From contig NZ_NFZV01000015.1 in the NCBI RefSeq assembly GCF_003399765.1, forward strand, positions 1 through 64,000: 64,000 nucleotides of DNA, in the 5' to 3' direction. A program made the translations under genes and the position numbers. The notes under the pieces are model-generated. The model saw only the letters and a program-made list of their open reading frames with translations, searched no databases and had not been told where the DNA came from. Source of the stretch: Alkalilimnicola ehrlichii (GTDB lineage Bacteria > Pseudomonadota > Gammaproteobacteria > Nitrococcales > AK92). The first letter of the stretch is position 1, and every line of letters starts with the position of its first letter. Below are positions 1-7,838 of this stretch, one piece after another.

Positions 1-573
1 GCCGCCGCGTACGCTCTCGTCCGCCGTGATCAGGGTGCGGCATTCGGCGTCTTGGATGCGATCCTTCAGCGCTTCGGGCGAGAAACCGCCGAATACCACC
101 GAATGAACGGCCCCGATGCGCGTGCAGGCGAGCATGGCGACGGCCGCTTCCGGAATCATCGGCATGTAGATACAGACGCGATCGCCTTTCTTAACACCGC
201 GTGCTTTCAGCGCATTCGCAAACCGACACACTTGCTCGTGGAGTTCGCGGTAAGTAATTCGTTTGTCCTGATCGGGTTCGTCGCCTTCCCAAATTAAAGC
301 CGTTTGCTCGCCGCGCGTTTCCAGGTGGCGGTCCAGGCAGTTGTAGCTGACGTTAAGCTTGCCGCCTTCGAACCAGCGTACCTGACCTTTGGCAAGATCG
401 TTGTTCTCGACCCGATCCCAACGTTTAAACCAGGTCAGAAACTTCTCGGCCTGTTCGGCCCAAAAGGCATCCGGCTCGTCCAGGGAGCGCCGATACATAG
501 CCTGATAGTCATCGGCGGTGAGTAGGGCATGTTTGCCCTCGGCCGAGAGGACATTCGGAACGGTTTCGGACAT
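1..573 (-). CDS. acs: Acetyl-CoA synthetase, N-terminal part (3' end beyond window)
   Basis: The minus strand is open for exactly 191 codons from an ATG at 573 to the window edge. The start follows a GGAGGAG ribosome site. The protein belongs to the AMP-forming acyl-CoA ligases that turn acetate, ATP and CoA into acetyl-CoA in the cytoplasm. The visible part holds the family's N-terminal cap (WFKRWDRV, then YNCLDRHL), the segment ITYRELHEQVCRFANALK, and the start of the large domain with IGAVHSVVFGGFSPEAL. These match Acs more closely than propionyl-CoA synthetase. The ATP-binding loop and catalytic lysine lie outside the window. The adjacent CbrAB-type regulator genes fit a carbon-use locus, but no direct regulatory site for acs is evident. 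Confidence 0.93.
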   Translation of the reverse strand, partial: MSETVPNVLSAEGKHALLTADDYQAMYRRSLDEPDAFWAEQAEKFLTWFKRWDRVENNDLAKGQVRWFEGGKLNVSYNCLDRHLETRGEQTALIWEGDEPDQDKRITYRELHEQVCRFANALKARGVKKGDRVCIYMPMIPEAAVAMLACTRIGAVHSVVFGGFSPEALKDRIQDAECRTLITADESVRGG

Positions 574-820
574 GGGCTTCTCCTCCGATCAATTCGCGTC
601 AGATTATTTTGCCGAGGTGTTCGGTACTGGGCCGAGAGTAGTCGAGTCCTGCGCTTGACCTCGGTCGGTTGTAGAGTCGCGATCGCGTGTTCCGCTGGTA
701 AATTGCCCCTGAGCGCGCTTCAACCAAGTGTCTCTGCTTTGTGCAGGTCTTCCTCATCAAGCCTAGCAGGCTGCCAGGCCGTCTCTACCCAGTTGTAATT
801 GTTGGCCCAGGGGCATGAAT
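574..820. other. Non-coding stretch upstream of acs
   Basis: No convincing gene is present. This is the leader and promoter region of acs, read on the minus strand. A small AGCCT/AGGCT hairpin near 755-770 is visible. No consensus promoter could be assigned with confidence. Confidence 0.4.
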
Positions 821-898
821 AAAAAAGGGCGTCGTAGTTAATCGTCAGCAGTTGTCCGACTGCGAGACAAACCGCTACCGTGCCGGGGAGCGACGCCC
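821..898 (-). terminator. Terminator with large branched hairpin
   Basis: Read on the minus strand, GGGCGTCG (891-898) pairs perfectly with CGACGCCC (827-834), and the 3' arm is followed at once by six T (821-826). The 56-nt interior can form at least one more hairpin, GCAGT/ACTGC with a 6-nt loop. It ends the transcript of the small gene at 875-1027, whose stop codon lies inside the structure. The large loop is unusual for a plain terminator and could be a structured RNA 3' end. Confidence 0.65.
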
Positions 899-1027
899 AA
901 AGAAACTATTTTTGTGGACCGCTGAGCAAAACTGAGCGCTTAAGGAGAAAAGAGCAGGATAAAACCCCTTTGCCGTAGGAACTGGGTACGGATTAAGGCG
1001 GATGAGCTCTTTAAATGTCGTGTTCAT
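875..1027 (-). CDS. Small protein (50 aa) behind a sigma54-type promoter
   Basis: An ATG at 1027 is preceded by a very strong ribosome site (CTGGAGGAG, 5 nt spacing) and opens a 50-codon frame beginning MNTTFKELIRLNPYPVPTAK and ending FFGRRSPAR. I do not recognise the family. The peptide has no membrane segment or signal sequence and carries one cysteine. The case for it being real is its context: a near-perfect sigma54 promoter 69 nt upstream, a terminator right at its end, and its position just downstream of cbrB on the same strand. In Pseudomonas that position holds the CbrB-activated sRNA gene crcZ. This transcript lacks the repeated AANAAN motifs of CrcZ, so a coding or dual-function role is more likely. 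Function unknown. Confidence 0.6.
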   Translation of the reverse strand: MNTTFKELIRLNPYPVPTAKGFYPALFSLSAQFCSAVHKNSFFGRRSPAR

Positions 1028-1095
1028 ACGTACTCCTCCAGGACTTACCGTCCTTGTCTTGTCGCACTTATGCGTGCGTTTCTAATGCATCGTAT

Positions 1096-1111
1096 AGCGA
1101 AAACCGTGCCA
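1096..1111 (-). promoter_or_regulatory. Sigma54 (-24/-12) promoter
   Basis: On the minus strand the sequence TGGCACGGTTTTCGCT matches the RpoN consensus TGGCACG-N4-TTGCW at all defined positions but one (C for the first-or-second T of the -12 box). The GG and GC elements have the required spacing. Transcription would start near 1085 and read the 50-codon gene. NtrC-family activators such as the adjacent CbrB act on this promoter class. Confidence 0.72.
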
Positions 1112-1179
1112 ACGATGGAGTCCTCTCTAAGTGGCTGTTTTTCTAGGAGAGCTGTTTTTGTTCGGCGACGCTGGCGCGT

Positions 1180-1224
1180 ATCTGCGTTACCTCTCGTAAC
1201 GCAGATTTGGGGCGTAATGTAACA
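1180..1224. promoter_or_regulatory. Probable activator (CbrB) binding region
   Basis: A perfect 11-bp inverted repeat with 5-nt spacer (ATCTGCGTTAC at 1180-1190, GTAACGCAGAT at 1196-1206) is followed by another GTAACA half site at 1219-1224. It is about 70-110 bp upstream of the -24 element at 1096-1111, the usual enhancer distance for an NtrC-family activator. No T-tract follows on either strand, so a terminator is unlikely. Assignment to CbrB is inference from adjacency. Confidence 0.5.
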
Positions 1225-1310
1225 CTAACGGTACACCCTGCTTTGCTGTATGCTACGCCGGTAGCAGCCTGGTTGTGATGCGCCGCCAGGAAATGCGCTC
1301 GCTCAATCCG

Positions 1311-2642
1311 TTAGGCATGACGAGCGCGGGGAATATTCAACCGCTGCCGTTTTTCCCACAATGCTTTGCGGCTGATGCCCAGCTTTTTGGCCAGTTCCGT
1401 TTCCGTCATTTGATCTTGATTGGTCAGGACGAATTCCCGAAAGTAGTCTTCTAACGATAAGTCGAGATGGCTGTCGGCCTCAGAGTGTGTCGTTTGCGGT
1501 AAGCCTAATAGTTCCGTCGTGACAAGTTGACTCTCTGCCAGAATGACGGCGCGCTCGATGACATTGCCTAATTCCCGCACATTGCCCGGCCACTCGTATT
1601 GCCTGAGCACGGCTAGCGTATCGGTATGAAATTGCATGGGAGGGCGGTGTTGCCGTCTACAGGCTTTATCGAGCAGGAACTGAGCGAGCGATTCGATATC
1701 TTCGCCCCGCTCGCGTAAGGGCGGAAGGCGAATTTCCATGACGTGGATGCGGAAGTAGAGGTCTTCGCGGAATTGTTGCTGTTCGACCATTTTTTCCAGA
1801 TCGCGGTGAGTCGCGGCTACGAGACGGATATCTACCTTACGGGCATTGGCCGAGCCGACCCGGCGAATTTCGCCTTCCTGTAACACCCGCAGCAAGCGAG
1901 CCTGAGCGGTTAACGGCAGTTCGCCGATCTCGTCGAGGAATAACGTCCCGCCGTCGGCGGCTTCGACCAAACCCTGGCGCGTGCCGACGGCCCCGGTAAA
2001 CGCTCCTTTCTCGTGACCGAATAGCTCGGCTTCGATCAGCGTGTCGGGAATGGCGGCGCAATTGACTGCGACCAAAGGCGCTTCGCTACGTCGGCTATGC
2101 TCGTGTACCGCACGAGCAACCAATTCTTTGCCGGTGCCGGATTCGCCGAGGATAAGCACCGTCGTGTCCGTGGGGGCGACTTTGTGCACCCAGTCGAATA
2201 CTCGTCGCATGGCCTCGCAGTGGCCGATCATGCCGGCGACGGGATAATCGCGCTCTACGTCGGCCTTGAGTGCAGCGCTGCGGCGTTGTAGTCGGTCTTC
2301 GGCTAATGCTCGTTTAATGGTCAGCAGCATTTCGTCGTGGTCGAAAGGCTTCGCCACATAGTCCACCGCACCCTGTTTCATCGCATCGACGGCCGAGCGG
2401 ACGCTTGCGTAGCTGGTCATGATGATGACTGGGACCTCCGGCGCGCGCTGCATGACATCCGTACCTTCCGCTCCAGGTAGGCGTAGGTCCGAGAGAATAA
2501 GGTCGAAGTCGTTCAGGTCATGAGCGGCCTCGGCATCTTCGACTGACGCCGTATCGGCGACTTCGTAGCCGTTGCGTTCCAGCAAGCGTTTTAGCGAGCG
2601 TCGAATAATGCTCTCGTCTTCTATGATCAATATACGTCCCAT
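1311..2642 (-). CDS. cbrB: NtrC-family sigma54 response regulator, CbrB-like
   Basis: The 443-residue protein has three domains. The receiver (about 3-118) carries E8/D9, phospho-acceptor D52, T76 and K98. The AAA+ domain (about 138-375) has Walker A GESGTGKE at 166-173, the sigma54-contacting GAFTGA loop at 213-218, Walker B LFLDE at 234-238 and the arginine region RERGED near 309-314. A Fis-type helix-turn-helix lies at about 413-440 ([19 protein letters not shown]). All catalytic residues are present, so it should be an active transcription activator. It starts 10 bp after the cbrA stop, in one operon. In Pseudomonas CbrAB controls carbon and nitrogen source use. A sigma54 promoter lies just downstream of this gene. 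Confidence 0.88.
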   Translation of the reverse strand: MGRILIIEDESIIRRSLKRLLERNGYEVADTASVEDAEAAHDLNDFDLILSDLRLPGAEGTDVMQRAPEVPVIIMTSYASVRSAVDAMKQGAVDYVAKPFDHDEMLLTIKRALAEDRLQRRSAALKADVERDYPVAGMIGHCEAMRRVFDWVHKVAPTDTTVLILGESGTGKELVARAVHEHSRRSEAPLVAVNCAAIPDTLIEAELFGHEKGAFTGAVGTRQGLVEAADGGTLFLDEIGELPLTAQARLLRVLQEGEIRRVGSANARKVDIRLVAATHRDLEKMVEQQQFREDLYFRIHVMEIRLPPLRERGEDIESLAQFLLDKACRRQHRPPMQFHTDTLAVLRQYEWPGNVRELGNVIERAVILAESQLVTTELLGLPQTTHSEADSHLDLSLEDYFREFVLTNQDQMTETELAKKLGISRKALWEKRQRLNIPRARHA

Positions 2643-2652
2643 AAGCTCCCCT

Positions 2653-5585
2653 TTAGATACTGGCGCTGCTATCGGTCAGCACGGCTTCCGGACGAGGCAG
2701 GGCTAGCAGAACCCGTGTCCCTCGCTGGTCGGAGTCGAGGCGGAGTTCGCCGCCATGTTCCTTCACGATGTTGTAAACCAGAGGTAGGCCTAAGCCGGTG
2801 CCTTGGCCGGCCGGTTTGGTAGTGAAAAAAGGTTCGAGCACTTTGTCCCGAATCGCGGGCGGAATGCCGGGGCCGTTATCCCGCACATGGATGTGAACCA
2901 TCCGCCGATAGTTGCGTGCGGCAATGTCGACTTCGCCGCCGTCGCCACACACATCCGCGGCGTTGGAGAATAGATTGACGAATACTTGTACTAAGCGCTG
3001 ACCATCGCCCAGCACCCAGAGGTCCGCCGGTACTCGATTGCGAAAGCGCAAACTACGCGCGCGTTTGCTCAGCTCTACGACGCGCCGGGCTTCCTCGACC
3101 GTGTCGCGCAGCCGTATCGGTGCCGGCTGATTCTCATTGCGCGCGCCGGCGTGGGCGTAGCTGACCAAGGTTTGCACGATATTGCTAATGCGGCGGGTCT
3201 GCTCGAGGATGTCGTCCAGTTGTTCGTGGATAATCGCCTCTTGCGTCTCTTGTTTCAGATCCTGTGCCAGGCAGGCAATACCGGTAACAGGGTTGCCGAT
3301 CTCGTGGGCGACGCCGGCGGCTAAGCGGCCAATGGAGGCCAAACGTTCGCTATGAGCGAGCTCGTCTTCCAACAATTGCATCTCGGTGCGGTCGACGACC
3401 AGCAGTAGCCTATCGCCGGTTAGCCCCGTTCCAGGCTCGGCGATGTCGGCACGATGTAGGCTCAGCCAGCGGGTGTCTTCTCTGACCTGGAGGGCGCGCT
3501 TGTGAACATGCTCGGGCGAGCTTTCGAGAAAATCGCGCAAGAAGTCTCCCCAAGGCTCGGATAGTTGTTCGAGCGCACGGCCTAACGCTTCGTGGCTGGT
3601 AATGCCGGTAAGGCGCGTCATCGCCGGGTTCCAGCGGACTACGGTTCGATTGACCGTGATGGCAACAACGCCAATCGGTAGGTCTTCTAGAATTTGCCGA
3701 TGGTAGCGGCGCAATGCGTCTAGTTCCGCGGCGACCCCGCGGAAGCGGCGATGCGAGTTCTCCAGTTGCTCCTCGATCATTTGCACGTTACGGGCAAGAG
3801 CGGTGCGGGTAACCGGATCGAGTTGCAGGTGTTCGTCGACAATCATGCGGGCCAGCACCGGGCCAAGCATACCGGAGAGGTTGCGTTCGATTTGTTGCCG
3901 GAGTCGATGCAGCCGGGAGGGTCTTTTCTCATCCCAGCTTAAGCCCAGATCCTGCAAGGCGGTCGCGACCTCCTTGTGAGCCGCAATCGAGCCGGTAACG
4001 GGCGCTAAACGGTCGATAAATTGCTTCGGTGAGCCGGCTTTTACCGCCGGCGAAGATAAGCGCACATTAATGTTTCGGCAAGCAGCGGCGGCATCGCGTT
4101 CGCGCTCGTCAGGCGCTTTCCAAAGCGATACGACGGCGAATAGCAATGTATTAATGGCCAGCGACCAGAAGGTTGTCGTCGTGTACGCGCCGAGGTTGCT
4201 TAAATCGGCGCCGAACAGGTATAGCGGTAAATTAATCGGACTGACTGCCGGTAGCAGTGCGGCAAATAACCAAATGAGTCCGCCGGCGCTAAGACCGGCT
4301 ATAAAGCCGGCTCGCGTAGCGCCGGACCAGAACAGCACGCCGAACACGCCTGGCAAGAACTGCGCCATGGCGAGAAAGGATATGAGCCCCCAGGCAACCA
4401 GGCCTTCGCTATGCTCCAATATCAAATAGAACCCGTAGCCGGCGGCGATGATCGCTGCAATTAAGGCGCGCCTGGCCCAGCGTAGCGAGGCGTAAATGTC
4501 GACCGTTGGCTTGGGTTTTAGCAAAGGCAGTAAAAGGTGGTTCAACGAAGTCGCCGACAAGGCAAGCGTCACCACGATAATCATCGCGCTTGCCGCCGAT
4601 ATGCCGCCCAAATAGGTAAATACCGCTAAGGTAGGCGACTCGCTGAGCATGGCGAGCCCGAGGACATAGTAATCGGCTTGGGTTTCCGGCCCGAGAACCT
4701 GTCCGGCCCAGAGGATAGGAGGGACGCATGCGGCTAATAGCAACAGAAACAGGGGGAATCCCCAGGCTGCCGTATATAAGCTGCGCGGCCGCGAGTTTTC
4801 GGTGAAGATCATGTGAAACTGCCGCGGCAGGAGAAAGCCGGCCGCGAAGGCAAGGGTCAGTAGACTCAGCCAAGGACCTTCGCCGGTCGGTGAGTAAAAG
4901 CTTTCTAAGCGGTCGGGGTTAGCATCAAGCCAGGTTTGCATACCGGCGAAGCCGCCGAAGGCCATATTGACCGCCACCCAAACCAGAATCAGTAATGCCA
5001 GCAATTTAATGAGCGATTCGAAGGCGATAGCCAGGACCAGGCCGGAGTGCTTCTCGCGGGTGGTGACATGGCGAACGCCGAAAATAATGGCGAACACCGT
5101 CACCAGGATACAAAACCCCAGGGCGATAACCCCGGATTGCTCCTGTCCGGAGAGGACGTCGGTGCTTTCCGCGACGGCACGAATCTGCAGTGCGATGTAG
5201 GGCAGGCTGCCGTCAGCATCATCAGCGTGACCAATACGCCGGCCCATTGGCTTTGAAAACGAAAAGCAAACAAATCGGCAACGGACGTTAGCTGATGGCG
5301 GCGACACAGCTGCAATAACGGGAAGAGAAGGACCGGCGTTAAGACAAAGGCTAGCGACACGCCAACATAAATGGTGAGAAAAATCGCGCCGTGTTGCTGT
5401 GCCAGACCGACGCTACCGTAGTAGCTCCAGGTGGTCGCATACACCCCGAGCGAGAGTACATACACCAAAGGGTGTTTCACGATGGCTGCCGGTAGCCAGC
5501 GCCGTTCGGCCGCCGTAGCGATAAGAAATAACAGCAGCAGGTAAGCGGTAGCGCTTAGGAATAAGCTGCTTAGCTCATAGGTCAT
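2653..5585 (-). CDS. cbrA: CbrA-like sensor kinase with transporter domain (one frameshift)
   Basis: After correction this is about 977 residues, the usual CbrA size. It begins with a sodium/solute-symporter (SLC5-type) domain of many membrane helices (about 1-480), then a linker, a PAS domain (about 595-710, GVVAITVNRTVVRWNPAMTR), a HisKA domain with phospho-acceptor near H761 (AAGVAHEIGNP) and a HATPase domain with N box (NLFSNAADV), DNGPGI and GQGTGLGL. The frame breaks at 5210-5211: the minus strand reads CTGACGGCAGCCTG, and one extra G gives LTGSLPYIALQIRAV, which joins both halves exactly. It is inner-membrane bound and phosphorylates the adjacent CbrB. The ATG at 5585 overlaps the end of the upstream small gene, suggesting coupling. 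Confidence 0.85.
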
Positions 5586-5766
5586 AGCGCCGCCACCTAC
5601 GCGCTAGCAATCCCGTTACCGCTGTTAGCCCGAGCCAGAATACATAGGGCACGAACCACGGCGGATTAAGCTGAAACCACCAGAACGTAAAGGGCGACGC
5701 AAACAAAAACAGGGCGCATAGGAAAAGCACGAGGCTTTCCGCGCCGGGGCTGTTGTCCCGCTGCAT
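5575..5766 (-). CDS. Small two-helix membrane protein, CbrX-like
   Basis: This 63-residue protein has two hydrophobic segments (about 10-26 and 37-54) and an arginine-rich cytoplasmic tail (RRWRRYDL). Its last 11 nt overlap the start of cbrA, so translation of the two is probably coupled. A comparable short ORF, cbrX, precedes cbrA in Pseudomonas. The match is by position, size and membrane character, not by a recognised sequence motif. An AGGAGGAG-type ribosome site (GGAGGAGAG) precedes the ATG. It may help membrane insertion or set the expression level of the kinase. Confidence 0.65.
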   Translation of the reverse strand: MQRDNSPGAESLVLFLCALFLFASPFTFWWFQLNPPWFVPYVFWLGLTAVTGLLARRWRRYDL

Positions 5767-5939
5767 GTCTCTCCTCCTGTGCCGACGTTGATCGTCGGTC
5801 TATCGTGTTACTTAAGGTAGCACATTAGTTGTCGATGCAAAGTCCCGATTGCGAAAATTACGGAAACGAGCGGATTTAACGCTTCGGCGCCTCAAGCGTG
5901 CGGCGGACGGCTGAATGCCTAGCGCGCGCTGCGGCGGAA

Positions 5940-6848
5940 CTAACTCATCAGGCTCGGGGTGGGTAATGCCTCGCGACGGGGAAGGCTGGCGATATCCCAA
6001 GCGGCTATCGCCCAATCCCAAATCTCGGGCAGCGGGGCGGCGGTTAATTCTTTAGGCACTGGTTGGCCGAGAAACTGTAACGCCGCTGCCAGTAGCTCGT
6101 TGGCCCGGCTGTGGTCGAGCGCCGTAGCGAAAGTCTGTTTGCTGAGCTTCTGTCCGGCCCGGTTGACCGCAATCGGTAAATGGAGATAGGAAGGCGTAGG
6201 GGCGTCCAATAAACGCTGTAGGTGTATTTGCGGCGGGGTGCAGGCCAGTAAATCTTGCCCGCGGACAACCTCGGTGATACCGGCGGCTGCATCGTCGACG
6301 ACCGACGCTAAATGATACGCGTAGTAGCCGTCGGCGCGGCGGACGACAAAATCGCCGATCATGTCGTCCAAGTTCCAGTACACCTCGCCCTGCAATCCAT
6401 CGCTGAAAGCTACCTGCTCCCCCTCCGTGCGAACGCGCCAGGCCCGGGCTTGGCGGCCGTTTAAGCCCTCCCGGCAGGTGCCGGGATAAATGGCCCCTGC
6501 CGGCCCCAGGCGGGCGACGGCTTGAATCTGCTTCCGCGTACAAGCGCAAGGGTAGGCCAAGCCATGCTCGGAGAGCCTGTCGAGTGCTGCTTGATAGGCC
6601 TCATGACGCTCGCTTTGATAGACCTCCTTTGCGTCCCATTCGAAACCGAATGCCGTTAAGGTGCGCAGAATGTCGTCGGCAGCACCAGGAACTTCCCGCG
6701 GCGGATCGATGTCTTCGATGCGGAGGAGCCAGCGACCGTTCTGGCTTCGTGCTTGCAGGTAGCTGCCTGTCGCGGCGATTAATGAACCGAAGTGTAACGG
6801 ACCGGTTGGGCTGGGTGCGAAACGACCGCGATATTCGGGTGCTTGCAT
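5940..6848 (-). CDS. gluQ: Glutamyl-Q tRNA(Asp) synthetase
   Basis: The 302-residue protein is a short glutamyl-tRNA synthetase paralogue without an anticodon-binding domain. It glutamylates queuosine at the wobble base of tRNA-Asp. The HIGH-like signature is HFGS (19-22) after GRFAPSPTGPL, the KMSKS-like loop is KLSKQ, and zinc ligands C101, C103, Y121 and C125 are visible (PCACTRKQ ... YPGTCREG). The active-site segment RIEDIDPPR is intact. The next gene upstream on the same strand is queF, which acts earlier in queuosine synthesis, so the two neighbours serve one tRNA modification pathway even though 226 nt separate them. Confidence 0.92.
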   Translation of the reverse strand: MQAPEYRGRFAPSPTGPLHFGSLIAATGSYLQARSQNGRWLLRIEDIDPPREVPGAADDILRTLTAFGFEWDAKEVYQSERHEAYQAALDRLSEHGLAYPCACTRKQIQAVARLGPAGAIYPGTCREGLNGRQARAWRVRTEGEQVAFSDGLQGEVYWNLDDMIGDFVVRRADGYYAYHLASVVDDAAAGITEVVRGQDLLACTPPQIHLQRLLDAPTPSYLHLPIAVNRAGQKLSKQTFATALDHSRANELLAAALQFLGQPVPKELTAAPLPEIWDWAIAAWDIASLPRREALPTPSLMS

Positions 6849-7015
6849 AGGCTGTGGCTACCGTTGCGGGGGTCAAGCTTTAGCGGTAAGTGTATCCCGG
6901 AAAGAGTGCGAAGAGACGCACAGTTTTTAAGGCACGACCGTGACTAATATGAAAAATGGGGATGGGCGATACACTTTTTAGACACCTAATGGAATACCGA
7001 GTAAGCGCGTCGCCC

Positions 7016-7039
7016 CTCCGGCCGAAATGCCGGCCGGAG
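7016..7039. terminator. GC hairpin after queF, possible terminator
   Basis: CTCCGGCC (7016-7023) pairs with GGCCGGAG (7032-7039) across an 8-nt loop, downstream of queF. There is no T-run on either side, so termination is only plausible. Confidence 0.35.
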
Positions 7040-7074
7040 AGCATGAACGGAACTCTCCGCCCTTGTCTAGCGAA

Positions 7075-7467
7075 TCAAAAGGGCAGTTGCACCGGAATCG
7101 GCGGCGTCCAGCCCTCGGCTCGGTGTTCGGCGACCACGTCGGTGTAGATGCCGCCGCGCACGTTAAATTCGGCCCGTAGTCGCATGTAGCGTGGTTCCAG
7201 GGCGCGCACCAAGTCGCTGAGAATTTCGTTTGTAATGGCTTCGTGGAACGCGCCCCGATCGCGGAACGACCAGATATAAAGCTTCAGGGCCTTTAACTCG
7301 ACGCAGCGTGCTTCGGGAATATAGTCAAGATAAAGCGTTGCGAAATCCGGTTGGCCGGTTTTGGGGCACAAGCACGTGAATTCGGGAATGCGGATGCGAA
7401 TAGTGTAGTCGCGCTCCGGCGTCGGGTTGGCAAAAGTCTCCAGCTCTGTACTCGGTTGTGTGGACAT
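7075..7467 (-). CDS. queF: 7-cyano-7-deazaguanine reductase, type I (QueF)
   Basis: QueF reduces the nitrile preQ0 to preQ1 with NADPH in queuosine synthesis. The core motif [15 protein letters not shown] contains the nucleophilic cysteine and the aspartate of the active site, and the downstream segment RGAFHEAI fits the NADPH-binding side of the fold. I chose the ATG at 7467 ([10 protein letters not shown], 130 residues), close to the usual type I length. An in-frame ATG at 7545 would add 26 residues unlike the family. The monodomain size separates it from the longer E. coli-type enzyme. gluQ downstream belongs to the same pathway. Confidence 0.92.
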   Translation of the reverse strand: MSTQPSTELETFANPTPERDYTIRIRIPEFTCLCPKTGQPDFATLYLDYIPEARCVELKALKLYIWSFRDRGAFHEAITNEILSDLVRALEPRYMRLRAEFNVRGGIYTDVVAEHRAEGWTPPIPVQLPF

Positions 7468-7838
7468 GGTGGCTTTCCAAGGATCTAACGTGTCGGGATA
7501 ATGAGCGGCCGATTTTAGTGATGTCGCCACGGAAATGCTATGCATACTAACCTTTCAGGAAGTATTGCCCTATCTCGGCGGCGGCGCCGCGTTGACGCTT
7601 GTGCGTCTGGGCAAGAACGGCTTGAGATGCTAGCGGCGCTCTGCATCCGGGTATGGGCAGTAGATCGACCACGGGCCGGCCTAGTTCCGATTTTGTGCAG
7701 CGGTGTTGGGCACGGTTGTGGCGCTTGCCGTACAATCCGCGCCACAAAGTACGGTTTGAGACGACAGCACGTTAATGGGATGCGGACCAGCGATTGCCGG
7801 CATCCTGCCAAAGGGCGGCTGAAAGGAAATACGCTCGC
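7468..7838. other. Intergenic region between divergent queF and smc
   Basis: No gene is supported here. The region holds promoters for queF (minus) and smc (plus). A TACAAT hexamer near 7731 is a candidate -10 for smc, but its -35 partner is poor. GC-rich low-complexity runs near 7577-7592 are not a clear hairpin terminator. Confidence 0.35.

Noticed and set aside
529-798. Plus-strand 89-aa frame over the acs leader
   Set aside because: It overlaps acs antisense and has no family resemblance or ribosome site; it is a shadow frame.
821-1085. CrcZ-type Hfq-binding sRNA
   Set aside because: Position and sigma54 promoter fit, but the repeated AANAAN motifs needed for Hfq/Crc binding are absent, and a strong ribosome site with an ORF is present.
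1180-1206. Terminator of cbrB
   Set aside because: The stem is perfect but neither side has a T-run, and it lies at enhancer distance from a sigma54 promoter.
2653-5585. cbrA as two separate genes or a pseudogene
   Set aside because: One extra G at 5210-5211 joins both parts in a conserved stretch, and nine other genes show the same kind of fault.
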